Assembly: GCA_030651695.1 (NCBI GenBank)
Contig: JAUSCD010000008.1
Location: 1 to 64,000, forward strand
Direction: 5' to 3'
Length of the DNA: 64,000 nt
DNA from: Pseudohongiella sp.
GTDB lineage: Bacteria; Pseudomonadota; Gammaproteobacteria; Pseudomonadales; Pseudohongiellaceae
Shown piece after piece: positions 7,913 to 16,569 of the stretch (position 1 is its first letter; each line of letters begins with the position of its first letter). The notes under the pieces are model-generated. The model had not been told where the DNA came from. It searched no databases and was given only the letters and a program-made list of their open reading frames with translations. The position numbers were made by a program, and so were the translations under genes.

Positions 7913-9010
7913 TCACGGCCAGTCGCGTGACGGCGTAAGAAACGAGCCGCCCGTTATCAACCCCAGTTGCCAGTAGGCTGCCGCAGCGCCGGGATCGCCC
8001 TCCATCGGCAACAGGATGGTATTCACCGGAATATTCTGCGGCATCACCTGCAGGGCATCACTGAACAGTCGCAGACGATCACGCGGCGATATTGTTCTTG
8101 CATTCGACGGGCGACTGCCTTGCGTAGGCAAACTGTCGGTAATCAGATAGACGTTATCCGGTCGCGGCGACATGTTTGCAATCGCCCGGAACGCTGCCTC
8201 AAGATTGCTGCCACCTTGTGGCACCAGAAGCTGCACCTGACGGATTACCTCGTCCAGCTCGTCCTGGTCAGCCACCTCCAGCCACAGATCATCGGTCCCC
8301 GGCAATACCGACGCTACCGACTCATTAAAAGTCATCACCTGGTACTGACTGATCAGCGGCAGTTGGCTGCTGATCCACTCAACAATTTTGACCGCGCGCG
8401 TCCATTTTGGTGCCGCGCGTTTGACATCATCGGGCATGTTACGGGTTCGTATAATATTGACCAATGTGTCATCAAGCATGCTGGCTGAGGTATCGATCAG
8501 GATCACAATGCGATTACCGCCCAGAAACATTCCGGTCAAATACTGCCGATCGCCATCGCCGACAAATTCCCGACTGCTGGTGCCTCGCTCTTCAACTGCT
8601 GACGCCTGCAGTCTCAGCAACTCCTCTTCGAGCGACTGTACATCCGCACGTAGCGCCTCAAGACTCTCCTCCGTTGCCATGGAGTTGCCTTCCAGTGCGG
8701 CCAGCTGTGCCATAAACTCATCTATTTCGCTTTGAATACGCTCGGCCAACCCTTGCGCTTCAACAACTTCCATGCTGACCTGGTTCAGCGTGTTGCGTAT
8801 CTGAAACAGATCTTCCTGCCCTTCCCGCACATCCACTTCCAGCATGGCGACTTCGGCGCTGAGCACCGGGTCTTCCTGCGATCTGGATTCGGTGACGTTG
8901 TGATCAATAATCAAAAACAGCAAAATTGCCGCGCCAAAACCACAAGACATCACATCCAGAAATGCGAGGCTGATGGGATCGAAACTGCGTTTTAGTTTTT
9001 TTCTCGCCAT
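7913..9010 (-). CDS. VWA-domain protein with ExbD-like membrane anchor (paralogue 2)
   Basis: 365 residues with the same plan as its downstream neighbour: a membrane anchor at about 14-36 (SLAFLDVMSCGFGAAILLFL), a Glu-rich coiled coil at about 45-140, and a VWA domain from about 165 with MIDAS motif DTSAS and a later LITDSLPTQG loop. The anchor is nearly identical to that of the paralogue, while the VWA domains have diverged, which points to an old duplication and perhaps a heteromer. The gap between the two genes is 50 bases, and 48 bases separate it from the Hsp70-like gene upstream. Confidence 0.82.
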   Translation of the reverse strand: MARKKLKRSFDPISLAFLDVMSCGFGAAILLFLIIDHNVTESRSQEDPVLSAEVAMLEVDVREGQEDLFQIRNTLNQVSMEVVEAQGLAERIQSEIDEFMAQLAALEGNSMATEESLEALRADVQSLEEELLRLQASAVEERGTSSREFVGDGDRQYLTGMFLGGNRIVILIDTSASMLDDTLVNIIRTRNMPDDVKRAAPKWTRAVKIVEWISSQLPLISQYQVMTFNESVASVLPGTDDLWLEVADQDELDEVIRQVQLLVPQGGSNLEAAFRAIANMSPRPDNVYLITDSLPTQGSRPSNARTISPRDRLRLFSDALQVMPQNIPVNTILLPMEGDPGAAAAYWQLGLITGGSFLTPSRDWP

Positions 9011-9058
9011 CTCAGCTGCTGAATCTCTTGATCATGAGTCTGGTAACCCTGACGGCTG

Positions 9059-10417
9059 TCACGCGCGAACCTGTATGCACTGTATTTCTGCTGCCAGACT
9101 TTTCACGCTGATGACGTCACCCACAGCCAGCCTTTTTGTGCCCGATATTTTTTGTCCCGCTAACAACATGTCCGTGCCGGCAGTGTTTATGGCTACATTT
9201 ATGCCATCCGATTCGATTCTGAATAATTCACCCTCCCGGCGCGCAGAGCCTGAATCAAGTATCAATTTTTTAGCACTATCAATGTGCGCGGTCAGCGGCA
9301 ATGGCCATGCCTGCGCCTGGTACAGTATGTGGGTCGGAGTCCGGGCGGTGCCGCTGTCTGTGCCGGTGTCGATATCTGTGTCTGTGGTCGCTGGCGCCGA
9401 TGAAGTAGTCCTTGCAGAAGAAGGTTCACGTGCAACGGAGCTGATATACGTCACACCATTGCCGGCCGCGGAGGATGCCGGCAGAGCCCGCATACAAATC
9501 TCTGCCAGCTGCTCGCCAGATACAGTCAGCGGAGATGCTTTCAGACAAAACGCCAGGCCGGGAATCCGGGCTGCGCGCTCTGATAACACCACCGGCATTG
9601 CAGTATGGCTGACAAACTGAGCAAAGTGCTGCGATATTTTCTGGAACACTGCCTGCAATGACTCCAGCACTTCACTTACACTGACACGCGCCTGAACTGT
9701 ATTTTTTCCGGTATTTATCTGAACCAGAATTTCCTGTTGCCCGGACTGGAACTGTTGCAACCAGGAAGGCAGTTCGTTGTATAACTGCTGCTCCCATACC
9801 GCGCTGTGTTGCGGATTAAAACGCGACTGCGCAATAAATGCGTCAGTAACAACCTGAACAATAGTATTGGACAGCGCGATGAATCCGGCGCCCGGAACAA
9901 CAGCGAAAGCATCACGTCGCACACTTCCTGCTTCGTTCAGCAAACGCGTAAAACTGAGCTGATGAAGCTGGAGATCGACATACACCAGATTCTGGTTTTC
10001 CGGAAGGTGATTGGCGGCTATCAGGGCAGAGTCCATGATGGCCAGAGTTTTAAAAGGGCTGTGCTGGATGATCCCGGACAAAACCGCCAACTGTTCGCGA
10101 TTGAAGCTCGCAGGAACAGCGACCACCACCTCGCCGTCGAAGCTGCCTTGCTGCGCCAGATGCATCAGATGTCCGTGAGCAATATCGGCATAGTGGCGAA
10201 AATGCGCCAGCGGCCGGGACAGTGGCGTCATGCCAAGGCGGTACCAGAATTCGTTGTTGGTGCTGACAGGATGTATACGACTTTGTTCAATTGCCTGCTG
10301 ACCGAACTGAGGCTGTTTGCCATGCGCCAACACATAAGCGGGACTGCTGACAATCAGTCCGTTATGGTTGTACAGACCCATTGCATGGTCATTGATTTCA
10401 AGAACAGCCTTGCTCAT
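9059..10417 (-). CDS. Degenerate Hsp70/actin-like protein with C-terminal accessory domain
   Basis: 452 residues from the ATG at 10417 (GAGGGAAG precedes it; an upstream start at 10474 would overlap the channel gene). Residues about 90-160 resemble the Hsp70/actin ATPase core (EVVVAVPASFNREQ, then MDSALIAANH in the place of the EPTAAA helix). The phosphate-loop motifs are poor: the N-terminal DLGTT-like loop reads EINDHA and the second loop reads DLQLHQ, so ATP hydrolysis is doubtful. A Thr/Ser/Asp-rich linker at about 345-375 leads to a small beta domain ending GDVISVKSLAAEIQCIQV. It probably scaffolds the membrane complex from the cytoplasm (inference). Confidence 0.7.
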   Translation of the reverse strand: MSKAVLEINDHAMGLYNHNGLIVSSPAYVLAHGKQPQFGQQAIEQSRIHPVSTNNEFWYRLGMTPLSRPLAHFRHYADIAHGHLMHLAQQGSFDGEVVVAVPASFNREQLAVLSGIIQHSPFKTLAIMDSALIAANHLPENQNLVYVDLQLHQLSFTRLLNEAGSVRRDAFAVVPGAGFIALSNTIVQVVTDAFIAQSRFNPQHSAVWEQQLYNELPSWLQQFQSGQQEILVQINTGKNTVQARVSVSEVLESLQAVFQKISQHFAQFVSHTAMPVVLSERAARIPGLAFCLKASPLTVSGEQLAEICMRALPASSAAGNGVTYISSVAREPSSARTTSSAPATTDTDIDTGTDSGTARTPTHILYQAQAWPLPLTAHIDSAKKLILDSGSARREGELFRIESDGINVAINTAGTDMLLAGQKISGTKRLAVGDVISVKSLAAEIQCIQVRA

Positions 10418-10427
10418 GCCACTTCCC

Positions 10428-11288
10428 TCATACCGGCTCCGGCACTGATTCGTCTGACAAGACGCGTTGACCACCGCGCGCTGCTCCGCGCTCAGGCACC
10501 TGCAGATAACGAATCAGATGCTCATCGCAATAGTTTTCACTGTCCAGCACCAGACGATCCTGAATCAGGGACAACTGGTGAAGCAAAAACATCAACATGA
10601 TACTGGTGACCAGTGCGACCAGCGTCGAGTTAAAGGCTACGCCGAGATTCATGGTGACACCCATGATGTCGCCATCAACGGCCTGTTGTGCCTTACCCAG
10701 CGCCATACCAATGCCACGTACGGTGCCGATAAATCCAATGGACGGAATGGCCCAGGCAATATATCTGACAATCGCCAGTTCGCTTTCAAGCCGGTCTGAT
10801 TCACTGTCGCAGACCCCACGCACGGTTGCAGACACGTCCTGCACGCTGCGTGTTGTGCCAAAGCGGTGCAGGGCAGTTTGCAAAGCGCGTGGCAGCAAAA
10901 ACCCCTGCTCCTTTTCAGGCAAAGCCTGCACCGGCCGGGCGTACTGACGTGCGTCTTCCGGCAAAATGCTGGTGCCTGCCGATACCTGCAGCAACTCTCT
11001 GTCCAGCAGTGCGCGCTCCTTCATGGTTCGCGCGGCCTTGATACCGATAATAAAGATGGCCCAGAAGAACAGAATTATGCAGGTTTCCTGTTCAAAATCT
11101 TTCAGGATCACGTACAGCGACTGCTCCGGTTCATAACTTGAATCAGCCTGCTGCATCATGGCTTGCTGCTGCGCAATAATATCGGCATTAGGCCGGATCA
11201 CGGCGACGTAAACCGCGTGCACCACAATCACAATGATCACCAGTGCAAAAATCTGATAGATGACTTCCGAGAGGTACTTGTTTTTCAT
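10428..11288 (-). CDS. MotA/TolQ/ExbB family proton-channel protein
   Basis: 286 residues. Membrane segments lie at about 8-30, 68-88, 178-200 and 215-240. The last two form the MotA/ExbB domain, with the signature AIPSIGFIGTVRGIGMALG and the following VAFNSTLVALVTSIMLMFL. Proteins of this family form pentameric rings that use the proton-motive force to drive a B subunit carrying an essential Asp. No ordinary ExbD/TolR gene is nearby; the two VWA proteins downstream, whose anchors carry an Asp, are the best candidates. The stop is 10 bases before the Hsp70-like start. Confidence 0.88.
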   Translation of the reverse strand: MKNKYLSEVIYQIFALVIIVIVVHAVYVAVIRPNADIIAQQQAMMQQADSSYEPEQSLYVILKDFEQETCIILFFWAIFIIGIKAARTMKERALLDRELLQVSAGTSILPEDARQYARPVQALPEKEQGFLLPRALQTALHRFGTTRSVQDVSATVRGVCDSESDRLESELAIVRYIAWAIPSIGFIGTVRGIGMALGKAQQAVDGDIMGVTMNLGVAFNSTLVALVTSIMLMFLLHQLSLIQDRLVLDSENYCDEHLIRYLQVPERGAARGGQRVLSDESVPEPV

Positions 11289-11371
11289 GCCCTGCTTCCT
11301 GCTCTGCGGCGCACCGGGTCGCCCGTTTGTGTAAAGTTGAGTATGAGCACTCGCGTCTGGAATCGCTATCG

Positions 11372-11653
11372 TCAGATATCGACCGGGAACGACACGCCTA
11401 AATCCTGGGATATCTGTTCGGATGGAATAAAGCGACCTGGCCCGCCAGATCCCGGCTGTATCGGTTGATTGTCAATGTCCGGTAAATCGGACACCTGCTC
11501 AGTGTTGGTGTCCTGATCGTTTTCCGCCTGCTCATCAGTACTTTCGGTCTGCGGTGCCGGCTGGGTATCCTGGGCAGATACCGGCAAAAACAGCAACTGT
11601 GTACTGATCATCGCGATACTTAGAACAAGCCCTGGAACTTTCAGCTTTTGCAT
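11372..11653 (-). CDS. Small secreted acidic protein
   Basis: 93 residues: a signal peptide to about residue 28 (VSAQ), then a strongly acidic Gln/Asp/Glu/Thr-rich segment, then Pro/Gly (QPGSGGPGRFIPSEQISQDL). No family is recognised, and the mature part is probably disordered. It starts 2 bases after the PEGA-FGE gene stop, so it is almost certainly co-transcribed and may be a periplasmic linker or partner in the cluster. Confidence 0.7.
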   Translation of the reverse strand: MQKLKVPGLVLSIAMISTQLLFLPVSAQDTQPAPQTESTDEQAENDQDTNTEQVSDLPDIDNQPIQPGSGGPGRFIPSEQISQDLGVSFPVDI

Positions 11654-11655
11654 GC

Positions 11656-13782
11656 CTAATTCCCCAGATAACGTGCAACGCGGAAACCCAGATCGTTGCG
11701 CGGGTCTTCAGCAAAATCCCGATAAGAGGGCCGCAACTCAGTCATCGTGCCATGCGCCCAGCTTGAACCTTTGACAGTACGATAGCGGCCATCATCCGGT
11801 CCAACAGGATCCGTTTCACGAACACTGCTCAGACCGCTGACCGCGCCGTAGATATCGTGGACCCATTCAGACACATTGCCGGCCATGTCATAAAGTCCGA
11901 GCGCCGTAGGTGCGAACTCGCCCACATTGGAGGTGCCGGGGTGGTTATCGTTAAATCCACGCAGGTACTGCCCCAGAAATGCGGCAGTGGAATCGTCTGC
12001 AAAGTTTCCGCTACCGGCTTCGGGGGGCCATGCCTCGCCCCACGGGAAGCGCACGGTGCCACCTTGCCCGTCAGCGCGTGCAGCCCACTCCCATTCAGCC
12101 TCTGTTGGCAGCCTGTATCCGGTGGAATCCGGATTGATGCCGGTGACATTGCCGTTGTCGATGATATAGAACGGAGGAAGCGATTCCTGCGCACTTAACC
12201 AGTTGCAATACATTGCTGCATCCAGCCAACTGACCTGAACGACCGGCTGACGCGGGAGATCCAGAGATCTGCCCTGTAATGTGCCTGAGACATGGTCTGC
12301 GCGGAACAGACGGAATTGTTCATTGGTGACCGGATGCAGCGACAGATAAAACGGTTTTTCCATCACCACGTCACGTAAGGTTTCATTGGCGCGGCGTCCC
12401 GGCTCGCGGCGCGACGAGCCCATGGTGAAGGCGTAAGGGTAGAACAGATTGAGAGTCTGGCCTCCAGCGCTGGTAATCACCGGCTGTATCGAGTCCAGAC
12501 GCGCTTCTTCTTCCGTTTTTAATTGAACACGAATTTCCTGGTCCAGACCGGGCCGTGAGATAAAGTTGGTGGCATAAGCCACGTAACCCTCTTTGCGAAT
12601 CTCGATACGCTGGCTGGCGGCCATCAATTCAACAAGCTGATTGGCCGGGCCTTTGAGCTCGCCATCAACGTATAGTTCGGCATCGGCAGGCTGGGCGATC
12701 ACACGCACAAGACTGGTCACCGGATCAAGCGGTACGGTAATGTCCTGCTCCTGCTCAGCGGAAGTCGTGACGGAGCGTACTGCCGTATTAAATCCGGTGC
12801 GGAACAGGCGCACTTCGTGTCGTTGGCCAGGCGGCAACGACACCTCCAGCGGCGTCTGCCCGCGGAACTCGCCGTTAATGGTGACATTGGCATTACCGGG
12901 CACTGACCGGATAAATACCAGACCGTCGGCAGCCTCCAGCGTGACGTCCGGCACCCTGACATCAACGCCTGCGGTGACCAGAACGTCATCCTGCCATGCC
13001 TTGTAACCGGTACGTTTCAGTGTGACATCGTAAGCACCCTGAAGCAGTTCGACCTGCGCAGGCGTCACACCCACAAGTTCTCCATTGACAATAATATCTG
13101 CGCCAGCCGGTGCGGTGTTAAAACTCACTTCGGCCCACGCCGGTAACAACTCTGCATTGACTGCCTGAGGCTGCAGGCGACCTGCGACTTCAAGCGGACT
13201 GCGGTAACCAAGATAACGATCCATTTGGATCTGTAGCTCATAGGTGCCGGGTGGCACTTCTGCATCTGCAATCGGACTGACTCCCAGATCAACACCGTCG
13301 AGCAATACACGTGCGCCGGCTACTATCTGGCCATCTGCACCCACAGTCTGAACACTGACAAGACCCGGACGCGGCAACAGTTCAACTGAATGTGTCTGCG
13401 CCTGCTCGCTGCTGATGGTCAGATCTACGGTATTGTCGAAGTATCCGGGCGCTGTCACGCTGACCTGATAGTCGCCGGAGCGCATCAGGTATCTCGGCCC
13501 GACCTGCAGGGCAAAACCACTGACAACGGCGACGCGTGCTGTTGCCGGAGAGACATCTATAAAAACTGAACGGGCGGTCAGCACAAACCACGCGGGCACT
13601 GCGACAGCCACCAGCGCAAGCACTACAAAACCGTGGTACCAGCGTAGCGACAGCTGCTTCTTGCGGCCATGTTGCGGCGGCGGCGAGAAATCCACGGGTG
13701 TAATGATGTCCATCGTATCCCTGCCTGCGGCAGCAGGCGCGGAAACATCTGTGTGACCAGGCTTGTGATCATTATCCTGCAT
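11656..13782 (-). CDS. PEGA-repeat protein with C-terminal FGE/SUMF1-fold domain
   Basis: 708 residues from the ATG at 13782, which is 5 bases after the TPR gene stop. A short cytoplasmic N-terminus and one membrane helix (FVVLALVAVAVPAWFVL, about 45-62) are followed by four or five PEGA-type repeats (for example DIIVNGELVGVTP, NVTINGEFRGQTP, ELYVDGELKGP) up to about 430, then a formylglycine-generating-enzyme fold (GYRLPTEAEWEWAARADG, YDMAGNVSEWVHD, DLGFRVAR). The Cys pair used by true FGE is absent near RTVKGSSWAHGTM, so the domain is likely a binding or structural module. PEGA repeats are often surface or peptidoglycan-linked. Confidence 0.87.
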   Translation of the reverse strand: MQDNDHKPGHTDVSAPAAAGRDTMDIITPVDFSPPPQHGRKKQLSLRWYHGFVVLALVAVAVPAWFVLTARSVFIDVSPATARVAVVSGFALQVGPRYLMRSGDYQVSVTAPGYFDNTVDLTISSEQAQTHSVELLPRPGLVSVQTVGADGQIVAGARVLLDGVDLGVSPIADAEVPPGTYELQIQMDRYLGYRSPLEVAGRLQPQAVNAELLPAWAEVSFNTAPAGADIIVNGELVGVTPAQVELLQGAYDVTLKRTGYKAWQDDVLVTAGVDVRVPDVTLEAADGLVFIRSVPGNANVTINGEFRGQTPLEVSLPPGQRHEVRLFRTGFNTAVRSVTTSAEQEQDITVPLDPVTSLVRVIAQPADAELYVDGELKGPANQLVELMAASQRIEIRKEGYVAYATNFISRPGLDQEIRVQLKTEEEARLDSIQPVITSAGGQTLNLFYPYAFTMGSSRREPGRRANETLRDVVMEKPFYLSLHPVTNEQFRLFRADHVSGTLQGRSLDLPRQPVVQVSWLDAAMYCNWLSAQESLPPFYIIDNGNVTGINPDSTGYRLPTEAEWEWAARADGQGGTVRFPWGEAWPPEAGSGNFADDSTAAFLGQYLRGFNDNHPGTSNVGEFAPTALGLYDMAGNVSEWVHDIYGAVSGLSSVRETDPVGPDDGRYRTVKGSSWAHGTMTELRPSYRDFAEDPRNDLGFRVARYLGN

Positions 13783-13786
13783 GACT

Positions 13787-15283
13787 TCAGCGCCTGTTAA
13801 CAGCAGCAACCTGTTCGTTGCAAGTGATGGTCAGTGAACTCAGCTGCTGGCCGAATCCCACTACAAATTCTTCACGCACGTCGCGATACCCCGGGCGGGT
13901 ACCCACTGCGACATAACGTCCGGGTTTTAATTCAAGAGAGGTTTCTGTAAAGGTGCCGATTCGCCCAACCTGAAAAATGGTGACCTCAGTCGCATTGTCA
14001 GAAATCAACGTCAGTTGAACCGGAATCTGCATCTGCTGCAACAATTGCTCAGTGCGTTCGATCTGCGAGCGCAAACGCGGGCCCAATGTCATCTGTTCAT
14101 CCTGCTCCAGATCGCGTGCAAGATCGCTGGCAATCCGGAACACTTCCTGCGCTTCCTGCATGGCGGCATCATCAGCAAGCCGAAGTGGATTGGCAAGATT
14201 GGTTTCCATCAACAGATCAAGTTGCAACCGGCGCTGTGAATAGTCGCGACCTTCCTGTGCAAACACCAGATTCGGATCCAGCGCCAGCACAGCCTCATAA
14301 GCTGCAATCGCCGACTCCCACTGCTCAGAGGTTTCCAGTGCCAGCGCCTGCTCCCTCTGCGCTGCGATACTGCTCAGAGTGAGTTGTGTGCGCGTCTGAT
14401 CGATAGCTTCCTGTGCCTGCTGATTGCCGGGTTTGATCTGCAGTGCACGCTGAAACGCCGCGATGGCATCGTCCGTTTGTGACTGCTGTAACAATGCAAA
14501 ACCTTGCGACATGGCAGCCGTGAAATTGGCATCGATCTGTAGACGTGCATTTTCAGCAAGCGATGTACTGATTCGCGGGTGGCTGTTATCCAGCGCTGCA
14601 GCCTGTTCAAATAGTGCTTTTGCCTCAGCCAGATTGCCCGCGCGCTGCCGGGCGCTGCCCTCGTTCAACAAACGCTCAACGTCATTCAGCACCTGCGCCC
14701 TGCGCACACCATTGTCCGCTGCTACGCTGCTCGGGTCCATCAGCGCTGCCAGTGAAAATCGTGCCAACGCGGTTTCGGCATCTGATGCCAGCAATGCGTT
14801 TTCACCTTCCTGCACCAATCTGTCAAACTCTGGTATCCGTTGTTCCTGAATACTGGCAAGTGCCATGTCGCTTTGTTTGTAGGCGATAGCTGCGTCAGCG
14901 AAATTGGCACTGCGGTAGGCATCGTCACCACGTCGCGCGGAGGCAATGGCGGTGTCATAAGCTTCCTCAGCCCAAGCAGTGACATTTCTTGCAGTCAGAT
15001 CAGATTGGCGTTGCAACAGGCTGGCCAGAGCATCCTGCGCTTCACGGCGCAGGCGGGCGAGCTGGGCCTCTTCAAAAGGAGAAATGGCGGGGCCTGCCGG
15101 CTGGCTGGCCTGGGCGCTAACCTGCGCATTAACCTGAGGCGCCTCAACACGTGGCGCAAGCGGCAATTCATACTGCTGAACAACACCGGGCAGAACAAAA
15201 ATCACAGCCAACGCCAACAGCACAAGCGCCGCCAGAGAAGCCCAGACCCAGGCTGAAATCTTTTCGTTCCCTGCTGTGCGCAT
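13787..15283 (-). CDS. Membrane-anchored TPR protein with PEGA-like C-terminus
   Basis: 498 residues with one N-terminal membrane helix (WVWASLAALVLLALAVIFVL, residues about 12-31). TPR-type helical hairpins run from about 90 to 360 (for example AEAKALFEQAAALDNSHP, DDAIAAFQRALQIKPGN, ESAIAAYEAVLALDPN), and a C-terminal beta domain ends LKPGRYVAVGTRPGYRDVREEF, which is PEGA-like. The start overlaps the previous gene stop (TAATG at 15281-15285). It is probably a periplasmic scaffold in the same complex as the PEGA-FGE protein. Confidence 0.85.
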   Translation of the reverse strand: MRTAGNEKISAWVWASLAALVLLALAVIFVLPGVVQQYELPLAPRVEAPQVNAQVSAQASQPAGPAISPFEEAQLARLRREAQDALASLLQRQSDLTARNVTAWAEEAYDTAIASARRGDDAYRSANFADAAIAYKQSDMALASIQEQRIPEFDRLVQEGENALLASDAETALARFSLAALMDPSSVAADNGVRRAQVLNDVERLLNEGSARQRAGNLAEAKALFEQAAALDNSHPRISTSLAENARLQIDANFTAAMSQGFALLQQSQTDDAIAAFQRALQIKPGNQQAQEAIDQTRTQLTLSSIAAQREQALALETSEQWESAIAAYEAVLALDPNLVFAQEGRDYSQRRLQLDLLMETNLANPLRLADDAAMQEAQEVFRIASDLARDLEQDEQMTLGPRLRSQIERTEQLLQQMQIPVQLTLISDNATEVTIFQVGRIGTFTETSLELKPGRYVAVGTRPGYRDVREEFVVGFGQQLSSLTITCNEQVAAVNRR

Positions 15284-16467
15284 TACAGTCCACCAGTTTC
15301 CGTCAGGTAGATTTCCATCAGAATTTCACGCCATTGGTCGTATTGCTCTTCAACAGTCCCGGTGAGCATGATCTGCCTGTCATCCAGCTCAATCACTTTC
15401 GGCGCCACCTCTGCTTCCAGCGACTGGCTGAGCTCGCTCAGCGCGGCCACATGCATCTGAGCCTGCTGCGAACGCTCAAAGCCACTGCGCACCAGAAATG
15501 CACCGGCACCAACACCAACGATACCTGCCATTTGTGCGCCGGCACTGTTGTTCTGTCCTACTGCTGCAATGCCACCTGCTATTGCTGCAGCACCCGTGAT
15601 AAATCGTCGACGGGCAGAACGCTCAGCTTCTTCCAACGCCATTGTCTCTACATAACTTTGTGCGCGCCACGCATCATAGGGGCCTCGCATTTGTCGCGCG
15701 TAAGTGGCGTAGTAATCCTGCACGGTGTCTACAAACAGATTATCGCGCTCGCGGATATCGCGCATTCTGATCAATGACGGATCATTGTCCGCCGGCAGCC
15801 TGGCGACGGTAGTGATGCCCCGATTATTTTTGGTCAGGTAGTCACCAAAAATGTCAGGCGCAAAATTGGCAGCAAACTGCAACTCGGACACCATGCGGAT
15901 ATTGCGAACCTGGTCGTCGGTGACGCTGCGCTGGCGGAATGCCAGCAGGTCGTTGGCAATATTGTTGTAAATCACCTGAAAGGGGTCATGTGATTGTCTT
16001 TGAGTCTGGTCGTAGTTGTACTGACTGATATGCTCTTCGTACAGACGCTCATACCAGACGCGGCCGGTGGAGTCAGTGACAGTGACCTTGATGATCATGC
16101 CTTCGCCGTCAGACAACAGAATCTGGCCGTCAAGGTAGATATCCATGGTGGTGTGTTCTGCCGGCAGCACCCTGACCACGCCCCAGTTGCCTGAGCGCTG
16201 TAGCGTCTCCGCCATCAGGTAAGGTGCGTACCGTGATTCTGCGCGGCGGATCTCGGTGTTCGTGCGATCCATATCGCGCCTGCTTATCTCGTCAACACCC
16301 GGATCAAACACGCGCACACCGATGTCCATCAGCAAGTCTTCATCCATTGCGACATTGCCCTGCACAATGGGAACAAACTCTGTCGATTTGACTGACGTAG
16401 TGGCACAGCCTCCCAGCGCCATCAGGACAAACATGCTTGCTACAACCAGAGGTCTGAATAACTGCAT
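15283..16467 (-). CDS. Large lipoprotein of unknown function
   Basis: 394 residues with lipobox ALGGC (Cys21). The mature protein has an N-terminal alpha/beta part (IGVRVFDPGVDEISRRD, VVRVLPAEHTTMDIYLDGQIL, GMIIKVTVTDSTGRVWYE), a long helical middle (YYATYARQMRGPYDAWRAQSY), a Gly/Ala-rich hydrophobic stretch (AAAIAGGIAAVGQ, GIVGVGAGAFLV) that could insert into a membrane, and a helical end. No family name is recognised. It is translationally coupled to the TPR gene downstream. Confidence 0.78.
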   Translation of the reverse strand: MQLFRPLVVASMFVLMALGGCATTSVKSTEFVPIVQGNVAMDEDLLMDIGVRVFDPGVDEISRRDMDRTNTEIRRAESRYAPYLMAETLQRSGNWGVVRVLPAEHTTMDIYLDGQILLSDGEGMIIKVTVTDSTGRVWYERLYEEHISQYNYDQTQRQSHDPFQVIYNNIANDLLAFRQRSVTDDQVRNIRMVSELQFAANFAPDIFGDYLTKNNRGITTVARLPADNDPSLIRMRDIRERDNLFVDTVQDYYATYARQMRGPYDAWRAQSYVETMALEEAERSARRRFITGAAAIAGGIAAVGQNNSAGAQMAGIVGVGAGAFLVRSGFERSQQAQMHVAALSELSQSLEAEVAPKVIELDDRQIMLTGTVEEQYDQWREILMEIYLTETGGL

Positions 16468-16569
16468 AAATCCACCTTGAATATCTCTTGCATCAGACGT
16501 CAGTCCCGCAAGTTGTACAGGACTGTTTGACTTTAAATGTGCACGGTTAAAACCTGTTTACGGTAACCC

